A stretch of DNA of 64,000 bases from Epiperipatus broadwayi (Eukaryota; Onychophora; Udeonychophora; Euonychophora; Peripatidae). Every line of letters starts with the position of its first letter. The stretch's first letter is position 1. The stretch covers positions 3,059,001 through 3,123,000 of the forward strand of contig JAQFVV010006342.1 of NCBI GenBank assembly GCA_028023455.1, in the 5' to 3' direction. The notes under the pieces were generated by a model. That model was not told where the DNA came from, made no database searches, and saw only the letters and a program-made list of their open reading frames with translations. Positions 10,256 to 22,116 of the stretch are shown here, one piece after another. Both the position numbers and the translations under genes were made by a program.

Positions 10256-13010
10256 TATGACTTGATTTTTTTTGTACTCTTTAATTATTACATTTGAAAC
10301 ATTCATATGCAAAATATTGTTTGATTATAATTTAACTTTTTAACAAAATTATAACCTTGCAAAAAATAAGTGTAAAAAGAAGTTGATTTACTAAATAATA
10401 TGTAATTAAAATAATGACGTGATGTACCATATGTAGAATTTGTATTATACTGTCAATATTTTTATGAGACATCAATTTACTTATTTAGTATATGGATTTG
10501 TTTTTATACAGTTTGACTATTAACAAAAGATAACAAAACTTGTGAATTCCTGTCAGAAGTTAAAAATCACCTTGTAGTTTTATTAATCAATTTAATCTGC
10601 CACTGAATGCATAAATTTGACATTTATTATTACATGTTTCATGGTTTATGTTTGTCCATATCTGCATAGATCAGTAATTGTTAAACTCCACTTATGAGCG
10701 TAATAACCATGGGCTGTTAATGAGACTTCAGTAATGTCTCAGAAAATCAAATTCAAATGGTTTTATTATTAAATTAGAAAAAAAAATTGTTTGGAATCTC
10801 CTAAGAGTCTATTTTTTATGCCATAATTCTTCAATTATAGATTCTTGGGAACATCCAAAAAGAGATCTTGATTTGAGATGAGTCTTAGATAATAAAACTA
10901 TATTTTGCATTATTGGCAAGTTCAATCTGCATAACAAATTTTTATACATTTTCCATAAGACCACTTCTGACATCTGGCAGAAAAATGTAAAAACAGGAAA
11001 CTACTGCAAAACATTGATTATATCAGTAATATTTCTCATAATAATATGTAATAGAATATCCAGAAAGTTTAATGTGGGGAAATTTTCTCCAAATAGGGAC
11101 CCAAGCTACAGTTTTCACTTTCTGAAAATACTAGCACTAATGAAACTATCGTAAAATATGTGTCATATTTATAAATTAGTAATTATGATTTTAAAAAACA
11201 TCCATTATCAGAAGTTGTAACCAAATAAATCAAAATGAAATTTTGAATTCAAATGTGCAAAGGCTGCTGGGATATTAATACCTTCTCATATTCAAACTAC
11301 TTGTTAATGTCATCCATTTGGTTTTATAGCTTTTTAAAAATATTAATCTAAGATTCTTAATTTTTTGCACTAATGTAAAAAAAAGTTTCAAAAATAATTA
11401 GGACAACAAAGTGACAATTTTTAAATGTAATTTTTCTTAAATGTTGTAGGATAATAAGAATTACATGTTTTTTCTTTAAATATTATATAAAACAGTAATA
11501 AAAATAAAATGAATCTGTTGATATGATTTCATTAAAGTTTTAAAGCAGAAATAATCCACATGTTTACCTAATATAACATTCACAAAATACTTATTTAAAA
11601 ATCAACAATTATTTTTCCTAATACAAATATATATAAGGAATTTTTTATTAAATTCTCCAGATATTTAGACTATTTTCTGTGATCGTTTTCAAGACTAGAT
11701 TATGCTTTTTTTGCTTTATTTGTACTAATGTTCTTACATATGTTTAAAAATGGGAAAAGATGGTGATGAAATTATGCATTACCATATGTATATATTCAAT
11801 TTTTATACACATGTACATCAACCTATTCATGGAAACAACAAGTCCATTTTTAATCTAATTCACAAATTGATCCCCAAATAATTATTTAAACAAACTTATA
11901 AATAATGCTGACTTTTTGATTATATTAATGCCAATGTGTTTTTTAAGATAAAAAATGATCTAACAAACAGATCAGCTTTGATATAACAAAGGGTAGCCAT
12001 TATTTCCAAGTTCATTTAAATGGTTCCTTGGGAATCTAGTTTGTGAATTTGTTTGTTCTGTCAATAAGTTTATATTTGTAACATTAAGTATTTGATACCT
12101 CATAAAATTACTCACATGCTCATTAAAACATTAGAAGATATAAAATATGTAAAAAGGATTTATATGTTCTTGAGAATTACTATAAAAGGATTAAGCCTGT
12201 ACAATGTATTATAAAAGTGATTGAAATATTGGTATATTAGAATAAAAATATATTTTCATAGACTTTTTCCTTTGGTTCAGAGAAATAAATACATATGTTT
12301 CAAGAAACAAATAGTAATAAAACTCAGAAGCTTGTCCAAGGATAGGGATTTAAATACTAAGAATAGATATTTTATATGTATCTGGTAATATAGATGGCAC
12401 TAATATGGAGATGCTCTTGTATTGATCAAAACTGAATAAAATATTTGTTAAGAATTTAATGAAATTACCACATTTGCTTAAATATATATATTGACATCAT
12501 TAGCATATGGTCCATGTATGTAAGGGAAGCATTGCTTCTGTTTAATGATTACATCTTTTTAATACAGTATTACCATATTTATAATATTTCATAATTTTTT
12601 TCAATTAATGACAAAACCAAATTTTCCCCCATAAAAAATGGTAAAATCAGCCAGTTATTTATTCTAGCATGCCGTTGAATGTTATATAACTACTGGTTCC
12701 AGAATGGGTGCTCTGATAGCATTTTCTTGCAAGACCACTATCTTGTCTCGTGGATGAATTAATTCATTTAAATCCATATAGCATTAAGAAATGTTGCTAT
12801 TGTTTTCCACCATGATGTCTTAGGAGTCTAAAGATGTTAGTAATAGCCTATGCTTTTTTTCCTTTGAGGAAGTAAGTATCTAGATACTCCAGTATTAAAG
12901 TTATTAAAGATAAAAATAATACTTCAATGTGCTCTTTGCTTCATAGTGAATATATTTTTATAACCATATATTGTATAATTTTATCATATAGATATATATG
13001 TAAATTCATT
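10256..13010. other. AT-rich DNA; one decayed F1-like piece
   Basis: No gene recognised. About 12330-12425 (GGATAGGGATTTAAATACTAAG, later TATCTGGTAATATAGATGGC) matches the right arms of F1-related relics at 49.4 and 52.0 kb. Nothing else is identifiable. Confidence 0.35.
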
Positions 13011-13014
13011 GAAA

Positions 13015-13324
13015 GCAATATCAATAACAATCAACAATCTCAATCTATTGTCAAGGCAACCTCATTTTAACAATAAAGATGGAAATTCTCCTTTAATAAA
13101 CTTCATTAAATATGTAAATATAACCTGTTTTGAAAGCAGACTAACAAATAGTCAATTATATCTTTCAAACTGCAATTATAACTTTCAATCTGCACTGCAA
13201 CAATGTATTACTTAAATAATAAATCTAATAATGCTCAGGGCTAAATAAGTTTATAAATGTTAATTCATTGCAAGTACTCAATACTTAAACAATATCAATA
13301 ACAATCAACAATCTCAATATATAT
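13015..13324 (+). repeat. Direct repeat pair, about 31 bp, 274 bp apart
   Basis: The stretch CAATATCAATAACAATCAAC plus AATCTCAAT occurs near 13015-13050 and again near 13289-13320, with TTCATTG upstream of both copies. It could be a segmental duplication or the ends of an old insertion. No coding region between them is convincing. Confidence 0.55.
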
Positions 13325-13383
13325 AAATAAACAATTTAACTGTAAAAAATATTATAGTTTAAATTCTTTTGTAGCACTTTCAA

Positions 13384-14084
13384 TTACATGGTAATCCTCA
13401 TCAGCTTTAACTGAATTTCAAATTTTTTAAACTTAATGTTACATATATTTCCATAAGCTGTGTATAGCCATATTTGCAACTTGCCTATTAATAACATTCT
13501 TATATTATCAATCAAAATTGCCTCTTTAATTTTCCTCTTTTTATGATTTCTCTCTTCCATTAATATTTTTATTTCATTACTATTAAATGTAAACTTATAA
13601 TTACAAGTTTTTTCATGGTCAAAGAATACCGTAGCTGTATTAAATTGACTATTTATATTATTTTTAATTCGATTATATAATAATTGATGCTCCTTCAATC
13701 TTTTTCCCACTGAACATCTCAATTCGCCGATATATAATTTCTGACATCCACATGAAATCTGATAAATTATATTACTTCTTTGCATTTTAGGAATTATACT
13801 CTAGAATTATTAATCAATCAATTAACATTCGGAGGAACACAAAATGAAATATTAGACTTTTCTTTAAATATATTCTTAATTAATTTAGATTGCATGTTAT
13901 TTACAAATGGCATAAACTTCCATTTTTTATTATCTAAGGTAACATTGCAAATCCTTTTCTTATTATTAAATGAATTTACTGCACATAAAATTTGGTTTTT
14001 ATCATAACCAACCTTTAAAAGTTCATTAGCAAAAAGTTCAATATTTAAAATTTTTATCACTCCTATATTTACATAATTTATCAT
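13384..14084 (-). pseudogene. Penelope-like element A: linker and GIY-YIG endonuclease
   Basis: Minus-strand PLE remnant in two overlapping pieces. The upstream piece (14084-13818) has the RT-endonuclease linker (WKFMPFVNNMQSKLIKNIFK). The downstream piece (13785-13384) has the GIY-YIG nuclease: IIYQISCGCQKLYIGELRCS, with IYQI...LYIG as the two-part GIY-YIG signature, then a KRLKEHQ helix and TYN-like EERNHKKRKIKEA before the end. A frame break separates the pieces and the RT catalytic domain is absent. In PLEs the endonuclease nicks the target for target-primed reverse transcription. Confidence 0.8.
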
Positions 14085-14104
14085 AATTTATTTAATTTTT
14101 TTAA

Positions 14105-14300
14105 TTATAGGTTTACATTCAATATTAATGAAATAAAAATATTAATGGAAGAAAGGAATCATAAAAAGAGGAAAATTAAAGAGGTAATTTTAATAGATAA
14201 ATATAAAGATAATGTTATTAATAGACAAGTTGAAAATACGGCCATACACAGCTTATGGAATTTTACGGAACATTAAAATTTGAAAATCATTTAAAGGTGA
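14105..14300 (+). pseudogene. PLE-A endonuclease tail, inverted second copy
   Basis: Plus-strand copy of the end of the same endonuclease: codons from about 14112 read FNINEIKILMEERNHKKRKI, then QVENTAIHSLWNF. It faces away from the minus-strand copy, with the junction at about 14090-14110, so the pair is a head-to-head inverted dimer. Confidence 0.75.
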
Positions 14301-16374
14301 CAAGGAATACTGCGTAAATGAAAGCGCTTCCAAAGAATTTAAAATGTAGTATTTTTTACCGTTAAATTGTTTATTTATATTTCAAAATAAATAAATCAAC
14401 TGATAATTGTTGCATAATTGATTCTTTATTGAGCAGATTATTTGAATCGTATGTTTTATTGATAAAGAAACACTAATAAAAAACAGGAAGACAAAATTCG
14501 AAATAATAAATTTAAATACATAAACTAACCTGCATCTACTTTTCAATATTGGGTGGGTTTAATGATTTAAATAGTTTGTTTACAGGTAAAAAGAAACGTG
14601 AAAAAACATTAAGTCTCCTAAAAGAAATTTTTTCAGTTCAAACATTTAGTTAGTATTTTTAATTCACAATGAAATATTGAATTGTTTGCTCTCTGTTATT
14701 TCATTATATGACCTCAACTGTCAACTTTTACATTTGTCATACAGAAGTAGTGAATTCTTTCTACCACAGAGAAGCATGGTTGTGTTGATCTCTATTTTCG
14801 AGAAAATGAATGCATGTATAATTCAGTATCAACACAAAGAATATATCAAAATTGATTCCATTAACTTAATAGTCTAATACACTGAGAAACAGTTCGCATT
14901 AGCAGTGTAATGTATAATTCAGTTCATTTGTTTATTGATATACAATAATATTTTTTAAAAAGTTTCTAAAATTTAATTTACAGAATAGCAGGGTATAACA
15001 TTAAAGATAACAAAAATTATAAAATAAAAAGAGATAATTCAGAACGACTTTCACTGATTCAAGTCCAAAACAAGTAGAAAAAATTGCAATTTATCATAAG
15101 CAGTACTTAAGATTGCTTATTTCATGATTCTCAAAACCAGTCTTAACATAAAGCAAATGAATAATTCAGTGGGTTAATTATTATATCTCAAGTGAATATA
15201 ATTTTTTCCCTGTAAAGGTGACAGGATTGTCATCACTTTGAGTATAGGATTACAGCTACGTTTCTAGATTAGATGCTATGTTTGACAAAATTTAATAGTA
15301 AAATGTGTAAACACTTGAAAAACACTTCCCTATCATAAATATTCAGCACACTGAATACAGAATTCAATTTGATGATAAATAAAAGATACATTTATTTCCA
15401 GAAGATTCATTAACTGTGATAAGTATCTCTTACCTTGCGTGATTTGGTATAGTGGGAGAACAGCAGAACCTGAAGTTCAAGATTCATGAATTATGGCTCA
15501 GCTCTGTTACTTTCAGGGCTCGAATATTTTATGAATTCATGAGCAGTTCAGTCATGATTGTTTTTATACAAGTGTATTACAAAAATGATAAGCTAAAGTT
15601 AATTAAATCACATAGTTCTGCAAAGTTTAAACCAGTGTAAGATTGTCGAATCTAAGAGCTAAAGGTACTTGAATTAAAGCTCCACTTGCTGTGTCTGGTA
15701 TCTGCCCAATCCCATGATTTCCCAAATAACTATCTCTTCAGTTATGTTTACATTAATCAAATTATATTTTTGTCTCATCACTTATCTGATGAGTGTTGTT
15801 GAATACATGTACCTTTTAACTGGGAATCAAAATGATTATAGACATCATTTTCAAAAGGAAGTTTTAGAAATAACTGATTCCCTGACTATGAGCTTTCTAT
15901 CATCAATCAGTAGATATGAAGCTGTATTCCAGAAAGGTTTAAAAGTATATTTCATTTAACTGTTCAGACTTGGTGACATGTGTCACATCATATGGGTATT
16001 TTCCACAATAACTAATTTTATATCCATAATGGAGAATATCAGATTTTTACTTTCCTTTAAAGGTTTTAACTATTAAAAAATATAATCATTTATTATAATT
16101 TGATTCACAAATTTCAAACTTTCAGCACTTATATTTTTGATACCAATCATCACTTCAGATAAACACATTAAAGATTATTATTAATCCTTTATTATGATAG
16201 AAATTGTCCTGAATTTCATATTCTAAATATAATCCTTGAATCTCAGTTAAAGATTTTTTTAAATTAAATATGAACACATGGAATAATTGATCCAATTTCA
16301 CTTCTTTTTTTCATCCATAATATCATTATATTTTTGAAACATAGAAATAAAGATATTTCATGTTTTACTAGTAC
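14301..16374. other. AT-rich DNA, no gene recognised
   Basis: Open frames at 14677-14877, 15452-15640 and 15714-15959 have no recognisable domain or partner signals. The part at about 16170-16370 belongs to a diverged dispersed repeat also seen at about 2400-2700 and 16890-17150. Confidence 0.35.
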
Positions 16375-16446
16375 TAGTGCTCACCAGCTGCTCCCAGATC
16401 CCAATCTCTTACATATGTCTTCATCATTTGTTCAGTATTTATCAAC
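16375..16446 (-). repeat. F2 element relic
   Basis: The minus strand matches the outer part of the F2 copy at 18757-18990 (TTACATATGTCTTCATCATTTGTTCAGTA against TTACACATACCTTTATCATTGTTCGGTA). The hammerhead portion is truncated. It abuts an F1 element. Confidence 0.5.
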
Positions 16447-16850
16447 ATTGACAAACTTTCCATACAATAGTGCCATCAAGTACAAGCCTTAATAATCAGT
16501 GGATGCAAAGTTTGTACATGAAATCCCTATCTAATGCCTACTCATCCAATATCCTCAAACTAATTTCTAGCTTGTAGCTTTCATCAGTGAGAAGGCTTGG
16601 ATCTGAGAGCACTGCACCCAGATCTTAGGATCTAATGCAATCCTCCAAGGCTACCTGCTGATAAAAGTCACAAGATAGAAACCAATCTGGGGATGAGTAG
16701 GCACTAGATGGGAATTCTATGCACCAACCTTCATGGCATCCATTTGTTATTTATGGCTTGCACTAGGTGGTACTACTGTATGGAGGATTTGTCATTGTTT
16801 TAACAGCTTGTGTAAGTATAAAAAATAGTGATCGTGTTACGTTCAGTTAT
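16447..16850. mobile_element. F1 hammerhead-bearing foldback element
   Basis: Left arm from about 16450 (CAAACTTTCCATACAATAG) and right arm ending at about 16800, followed by the terminal segment about 16815-16850 (ATAGTGATCGTGTTACGTTC). The arms diverge from the other F1 copies but keep the layout. A relic plus-strand hammerhead in the right arm (about 16665-16705) has core CUGAUAA (G8 lost). Confidence 0.7.
16552..16593 (-). ncRNA. Hammerhead ribozyme (F1) with compensatory stem changes
   Basis: Minus strand: stem I TTCTCA / TGAGGA, core CUGAUGA, stem II AGC-UACAA-GCU, GAAA, stem III AUUAGU, cleavage triplet GUU. Relative to the other F1 copies, the outer stem II pair has changed from G-C to A-U on both sides. 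Stem I also carries changed bases yet stays fully paired. All core bases are intact. Confidence 0.78.
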
Positions 16851-16860
16851 TTATCAATAT

Positions 16861-18289
16861 CAATTTATTACATTTTGATTTACAAATAGTCAAACTTTGA
16901 CTGGTAGTTAGATCATTAGTAATACAGAAGTAAAACTTCAAACCTTGGTTAAAGATTAATATATCTGTTTGTTTTTTCGTTAAACAAAAATATTCCATGT
17001 GTGTTAATTATCATTGTTAAATATATTTAAAACTTCCTTTTCACAAAGTTCTTTTGAAATATACAAATAAAGACATTTGAAAAAAGATAAATGTCATTCA
17101 TCTTTTTCACTTTATTTACATATTTCAATCATGTTTGATTAAGGAGACATTTTTAAAAGTTTCTCTTCAATAAATATCTAATAGAGGTAGTACTAAAAGG
17201 GTAAGAGATTGACTTCAAATTCTTTCAATGCAATGAATGTTACTCTGTATTCATACTATTGTTTAATGCTTAATGTAGTAGCATTCAAATAAACTCAGAA
17301 TCTTTACTATCCAACTAATAATAAGAAATGACCATGTATTGGTCCAAACAAGGTGGCTTTTTGAATTGGTTAGAAACCACATATCTGGAAAAAATCAAGA
17401 CTTACTTGGAAAATAGTCTTCTATTTAAAAAATGTCAAATTCAACCACTATACGTAATTTTTTTATTTTATGCAAAAATAATGAATCACTATGTTGTTGA
17501 TAGTCAACACTGCTAGTGATAGTAATGTCTATAACTATAGAGTCAATTATTTCACTAATACAAGAGACCAAAGTCTGCTGTTATGATAGGTTACTCTGTA
17601 TGAATATTATTCTGGGTCTGAAGACATTTGGTGGTAATTAGATAAATAAAAAATATGGACCAAAAAATATTTAATCCTCACTGGTCATTTAAAAGTGATA
17701 TCCTTCTCTTTCCACCAACATAATTTGATGTAATTATAGTGGATATATTAATGTATATTAATGTTATGTCAAAAAATTTACTGCATTTATCAATAACAAC
17801 CAACAATTTGGAAGAATAATGTGACTCACTCTAATAAACCTAACACTTCCAGCCCTGTTGACTTACATCATGGAAAATCTAATACTATTTGCCTTTAGCA
17901 AGATTTTGCTCTGAATTTTAAGGTGACTGAGTTCTGTAAGCAGTGGAATAGTATGTGTTACTGCCAGAGTAATTTCAAATTGATAAATTACAGTTCTGAA
18001 TGAAGTAATATTAATGCTCATCTCTCAAATGAATCTCTATTTTATAAAATAGATCCCTACCTTCACAGAGGCAAAACTCTTTTTGTGATGTTTTATGGTT
18101 TAATTCCCTACCTTAATATAAAGAACAGGAAGTACTGTTATAGTTTTTGATCAGCCTGTTTATGCCATTATTTGTTTATGTTAGTGTTCTTCATTGTTCA
18201 GCCTTAATTGTATTCTGAGGCCAATATAGAGAACTATAGTTTGGATGAGTCCATTACTGAGGGTAAACTTAAAACAAATCTACAATAGT
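16861..18289. other. AT-rich DNA, no gene recognised
   Basis: The frame at 17328-17516 has no recognisable domain. A dispersed-repeat fragment lies at about 16890-17150. Nothing else is identifiable. Confidence 0.35.
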
Positions 18290-18615
18290 GATATAATAAT
18301 ATTTGAAATGGATGGCTGAAGAGTTGTGTGAAGTCTGTCATTAAAGTATGAAGATTAGCTATCTTAATATAAGCTGAGCTTTGATTGTATATATATATAT
18401 GTGGAGATGATAATCTGAACCAACTGATGAATGCTGGTTTAGCACAAAATACTAATATTGGTGATTGTTTATCTTTTCAACATGAGTGTGATCAAGGGTG
18501 TCAGCGGTATGAGATAGCATGGATAGTAGAAGGTCATGTGAAAGTCCGAATTCAACCCCTATATATTACATATTGGAGTGCAGGTATGAAAAAAGTCTGT
18601 ACTGTAGAAAAATTT
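18290..18615 (+). mobile_element. F2 hammerhead-bearing repeat, plus copy
   Basis: Aligns by eye with the F2 units at 22434-22760 and the reverse complement of 21915-22250. Order: ATGGATGGCTGAAGAGTTG, TATCTTAATATAAGCTGAGC, a (TA)n tract, the hammerhead, GGTGATTGTTTATCTTTTC, then CATGTGAAAGTCCGAATTCA and a GTCTGTACTGT end. No coding capacity. A second F2 copy in opposite orientation follows at 18757-18990. Confidence 0.7.
18419..18462 (+). ncRNA. Hammerhead ribozyme (F2), G12 lost
   Basis: Stem I ACCAA / TTGGT, core CUGAUGA at 18424-18430, stem II TGCT-GGTTT-AGCA, then AAAA in place of GAAA (G12 to A at a former CpG). Predicted inactive. Confidence 0.6.
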
Positions 18616-18756
18616 ATATATTAAAGTTATTTTGTAAATTTTAATTAATTTATATATATCATTACTACACATAATTTTCTTAGAGAAATTCTAAGTTAAT
18701 AATTAAGATATTCATTAATAATTTTTATTAGTCATTCATAAGACTAAAAATTATCC

Positions 18757-18990
18757 AATATAGAATAATATTTCTGTAGTGTAATTTTCTCTACACCACT
18801 CTCAAATAAAGTAGGGCCTGGTTTCTGTCTATCTTTAACACTTTGTAGAAAGATGTAATCATAAACATATGACCAAAGATATGTAAAAAAAGATGTATGA
18901 CCCCCAAGATCCATATTTCGTGCTGAACCAGCACTTATCAGTTCAGACCACAATCTCTTACACATACCTTTATCATTGTTCGGTATATAT
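18757..18990 (-). mobile_element. F2 hammerhead-bearing repeat, minus copy
   Basis: Minus-strand F2 unit with hammerhead at about 18905-18945: core CUGAUAA (G8 lost), perfect stem II GUGCU-GGUUC-AGCAC and GAAA intact. A roughly 27-bp direct repeat (TTTTTATTAGTCATTCAT plus AGACTA) lies on both sides, at about 18722-18748 and 19085-19111, and may be a long target duplication. Confidence 0.6.
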
Positions 18991-20115
18991 ATATAGATAG
19001 GAAATTACTACAGTTTAACTGATGTGTTAAATGTGCTGCCCTGCAAAACTTTGACCCAAATCATTTAATGGTAATATGTAAATAATTTTTATTAGTCATT
19101 CATTAGACTAGAGATTCATTTGTTTAGTTATATAGACTTAAACACATTTCTAAATTCAAAGTTTTTCAGTAAATTGATGCATCACAAATTACCAAGCAAA
19201 TGTAATTTTACAACTTTCTAAACCTAGTAATCTCTAAATAGAAAGAGATGCTTCACATATCATGCATCCACACATACACACACACACACGAGTATACATA
19301 TATCCAGTAAAGCAATATATATTATAGTATATATATCCACAAAATCTAATTTATATAATTCATTAAATTAAAATATCAACAGCCTTGTTGATAAGTATTT
19401 ATACGATTACTGTATAATTGTGTTTATTACTGAAAGAAAGTTCATGTTTACATTTTTAAATAGATTAAAAAAACGGAAATTTCAGCAGATTTTTAAACAA
19501 AACTTTTCCGCTAACACACATTTAACCTTTTAGGTTTTTTTTTCCAAATATCATATTAATGTATATATCTATTTTAATCAAAATCTTTATTAACAAAAAC
19601 GAAAAATTATATACGTTTTTACAATAATTATTTACATATAAATTTTAAATTATAGATCTTCATATTTACTTATAAGTTTATTTTTTAATTAAATAATACT
19701 TTTTTTAAAATTTTATAATATTTCCATAATTATTATAAAAAAATATACGAAAAAATTATTATAATATTTCCATAATTCACCGGAGACAGACCAGTGCTTG
19801 ACTAAATTTTTCCGCTATCTTTTTTGGGAGGTATCGGATGCAGTTATTAAAATGTTAATCCAATCATTATCAAGTTTTTTTACCCAATTATATTTTTTAT
19901 TATCAAAAATCGTTTCAATACCTTCTTGTCCATATAGTTTTTAGAGCATATGGCAAAACCATTGTGGATTAAATCTTTTAATATTGTTTGTTATTTCTCT
20001 TTTTCAATTTATGTACGGAGGAAAAAATACTTTTGATGTTAAAAATTTAAAAGCTATACATTCTTCAAACAAGTGAAAAGAGATTTCCTCTTTTATCTTA
20101 CAAAAAATACACGAA
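18991..20115. other. AT-rich DNA with a CA microsatellite
   Basis: An (AC)n microsatellite lies at about 19271-19290, with TATA tracts nearby. No gene recognised. Confidence 0.4.
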
Positions 20116-20133
20116 GATTTCCCAAATAGTCCA

Positions 20134-20205
20134 GCGTTGGTGGCCTATTGGTTAGCATAGCTGCCTTCCAAGCAGCTGGCCCGGGTTCGCTTCCCGGTCA
20201 ACGCT
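20134..20205 (+). tRNA. tRNA-Gly(UCC)-like sequence, retroposed copy
   Basis: A 72-nt cloverleaf closely resembling animal tRNA-Gly-UCC: acceptor GCGTTGG paired with TCAACGC (one G-U), A box TGGCCTATTGG, anticodon arm GCTGC-CTTCCAA-GCAG (anticodon UCC), T arm CCGGG-TTCGCTT-CCCGG. The usual TTCGATT T-loop has C for A58. A short tail CTTTGACATATGAAAAAAAA follows, and an imperfect 12-13 bp duplication GATT(T)CCCAAATA flanks it (20116-20128 and 20225-20236). Related decayed copies with the same tail occur at 32.4, 43.4 and 51.5 kb, so this is best read as a SINE/retroposed tRNA rather than a working tRNA gene, though it could still be transcribed. Confidence 0.8.
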
Positions 20206-20236
20206 TTGACATATGAAAAAAAAGGATTCCCAAATA

Positions 20237-20934
20237 AACCTTCAATGGTAGGAAACCATTCAAAAATTTGAAGCAGAACTTGATATATGGTTGTAGAGCA
20301 TATATTTTGTGAAGATTTCTGATAACCTTAGCCACTGACAGTTCTGCTCAAGTATGTTGTTGTTTTAAATCATTATATTTAATGTTAAGCAAACTATTTA
20401 AATTGAAGTCATCGCCAAGTCTTTACACTTATAAATAAATCACCATAAAATGATCTTCTGTCTTTTTCAATTTTATTAATTAAATTAGCATCTCGTGATG
20501 ACAGGCAAAAACATTTGTCTTGTATTCTATTGATATATGTTTGTACTTTTATATATGATAAATATAATTTGGGATCAATAAGATTGAAGTCTCCTTCCCC
20601 CAAATATAGTTCTTTGCTATGTGAATGACTTTATTTGTTATATTGAAAATAACCATCCACTATGGTGTGCGTAATAACCCAGGTTTCCCGTAACAATAGC
20701 ATTAAAAAATTTTGTGTTAGTAATTTCATAAAGATTAACTGATGAGAAACATTTCATTTTTTTTATTGATTTTATCAATTACCAACTTATTTAAGTATTG
20801 AGTCATACTTGTTTTTAACATATAAAGTGGATTTCCTAAAAATAATGATAGAGTGGCTGGTGTTCAGATGGAATATGTCTACCTGTATCTAATCACCAAA
20901 TTACAGATTTTAATGACTGTATAGAAGATATAAA
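20237..20934. other. AT-rich DNA, no gene recognised
   Basis: The frame at 20409-20603 (minus) has no recognised domain. Nothing else is identifiable. Confidence 0.35.
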
Positions 20935-21640
20935 TAGGCAAAACTGTCATGCAACTCAGTGCAAGCCAGAGTAATCAATGGATTACAGAAGGCCTGTGCA
21001 TAAAATCCCTATTTAGTGCCTACTCATGGCTTTCATCAATGAGGAGTCTTGGATCTAAGAGCACTGCACTTAGATCTTAGGATCTAATGCAACCCTCCAG
21101 CAGCCACCTTTTATCTTTACTTAACTACAAAACTATGAAAATAAAATTGAAAACACAGTAATATTTTAATTCAAGCTCATTAGCTTACATAGTTATATAG
21201 GTCTGAACTCAATTCAGTACCCATACATTTTGGTGTCTTTGGTTCTTTAATAACCATAGCCACCACTATCCTACTAGGCAGGATTGGTATTAAACCACTA
21301 AAAATCACATGATCATCACTTCTTATGCTTGCCCATAACTGTTATTCAAACAGGCAAAACTCCATATAGTAGTGCCACTCAGTGCAAGCCAGAGTAATCA
21401 ATGGATCCCAGAAGACTTGTGCATAAAATTCCTATCTAGTGTCTACTCATCCAATATGCCCAGACTAGTTTCTAGCTTGTGGCTTTTGTCAGTGAGAAGC
21501 ACTAGATAGGGGTATGAACAAGACTTCTGGCATCCATTGATTACTCTGGCTTGCACTGAGTGGCACTAGTGCATGGAGAGTTTTGCCTGTTTTGATAACA
21601 GTTATGAGCAAGCATAAGAAATTGTGATCATGTGATGTAT
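20935..21640. mobile_element. F1 elements, tandem plus inverted arrangement
   Basis: The first F1 unit starts at about 20937 (GGCAAAACTGTCATGC) and runs through GATCTTAGGATCTAATGCAA to GGCAGGATTGGTATT at 21278-21292. A second unit in the same orientation follows at once (TAAACCACTAAAAATCACAT, then CAAACAGGCAAAACTCC at about 21350). It turns around at about 21497 into a short inverted arm ending at about 21592 (GAGTTTTGCCTGTTTTGATAA), and the terminal segment follows to about 21640. Both hammerheads are dead: the first lacks the core region and the second (about 21459-21498) has CUGACAA. Confidence 0.7.
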
Positions 21641-21914
21641 AGAAGATCCTGTCTCTCTTTGAAAATTATTCAGAATAATCATAATAAATTGAATATTATA
21701 TACATTTTTAAAAATTATTATTACATCATCAATAAAAGCTATTGCCAGAATCTCCCCCTCTAAATGAGAGAGATAAATAATTAACATCCTGTTTTTAATG
21801 TCTTTAACCATCTGATCTAACAGTGCAGCTAATAGTGATCCTTGTGGTACTCCCTTTTTCTGAAGTAAAACATTCTGAGTATCTAATATACTTTTTAATT
21901 GAGATTCTACTGTT
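21640..21914 (-). pseudogene. Non-LTR reverse transcriptase fragment
   Basis: Minus-strand codons give KKGVPQGSLLAALLDQMV (RT motif B, PQGS) and ILAIAFIDDVIIIF (motif C, with FIDD in the usual F/YADD place), then NNFQRETGSS. Only about 90 codons survive. The apparent N-terminal extension upstream of 21914 is F2 repeat sequence. The fragment sits between F1 and F2. The clade is unclear: it is not the RTE family of this window. Confidence 0.75.
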
Positions 21915-22070
21915 TTTAATACATCTAAAATACAGACACTCTTCGCATACCTGGAGCCTAATTGTAAATATAAAAGATTTGAACTCAGACTTTCAAGCAC
22001 CCTTCAACTATCCATACTATCTCATATTACTGATACACATGACCACATATATGTAGAAAAGATAAATAAT

Positions 22071-22116
22071 CACCAATATACATATTTCATGCTAAACCAG
22101 CACTCATCCGTTGGTC
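22071..22116 (-). ncRNA. Hammerhead ribozyme (F2), one core change
   Basis: Minus strand: stem I ACCAA / TTGGT, core CGGAUGA (U4 to G), stem II TGCT-GGTTT-AGCA, GAAA, palindrome-like AUAUGUAU stem III, UA cleavage site. Probably inactive because of position 4. Confidence 0.6.

Noticed and set aside
15783-15800. CTGATGAG as another hammerhead core
   Set aside because: No stem II followed by GAAA, and no closing stem I. The same holds for CTGATGAG at about 49117 and 20737.
20134-20205. A functional single tRNA-Gly gene
   Set aside because: The fold and anticodon are good, but the shared non-tRNA tail, the A-run, the imperfect TSD and three decayed relatives point to retroposition. I keep the tRNA label with that caveat.
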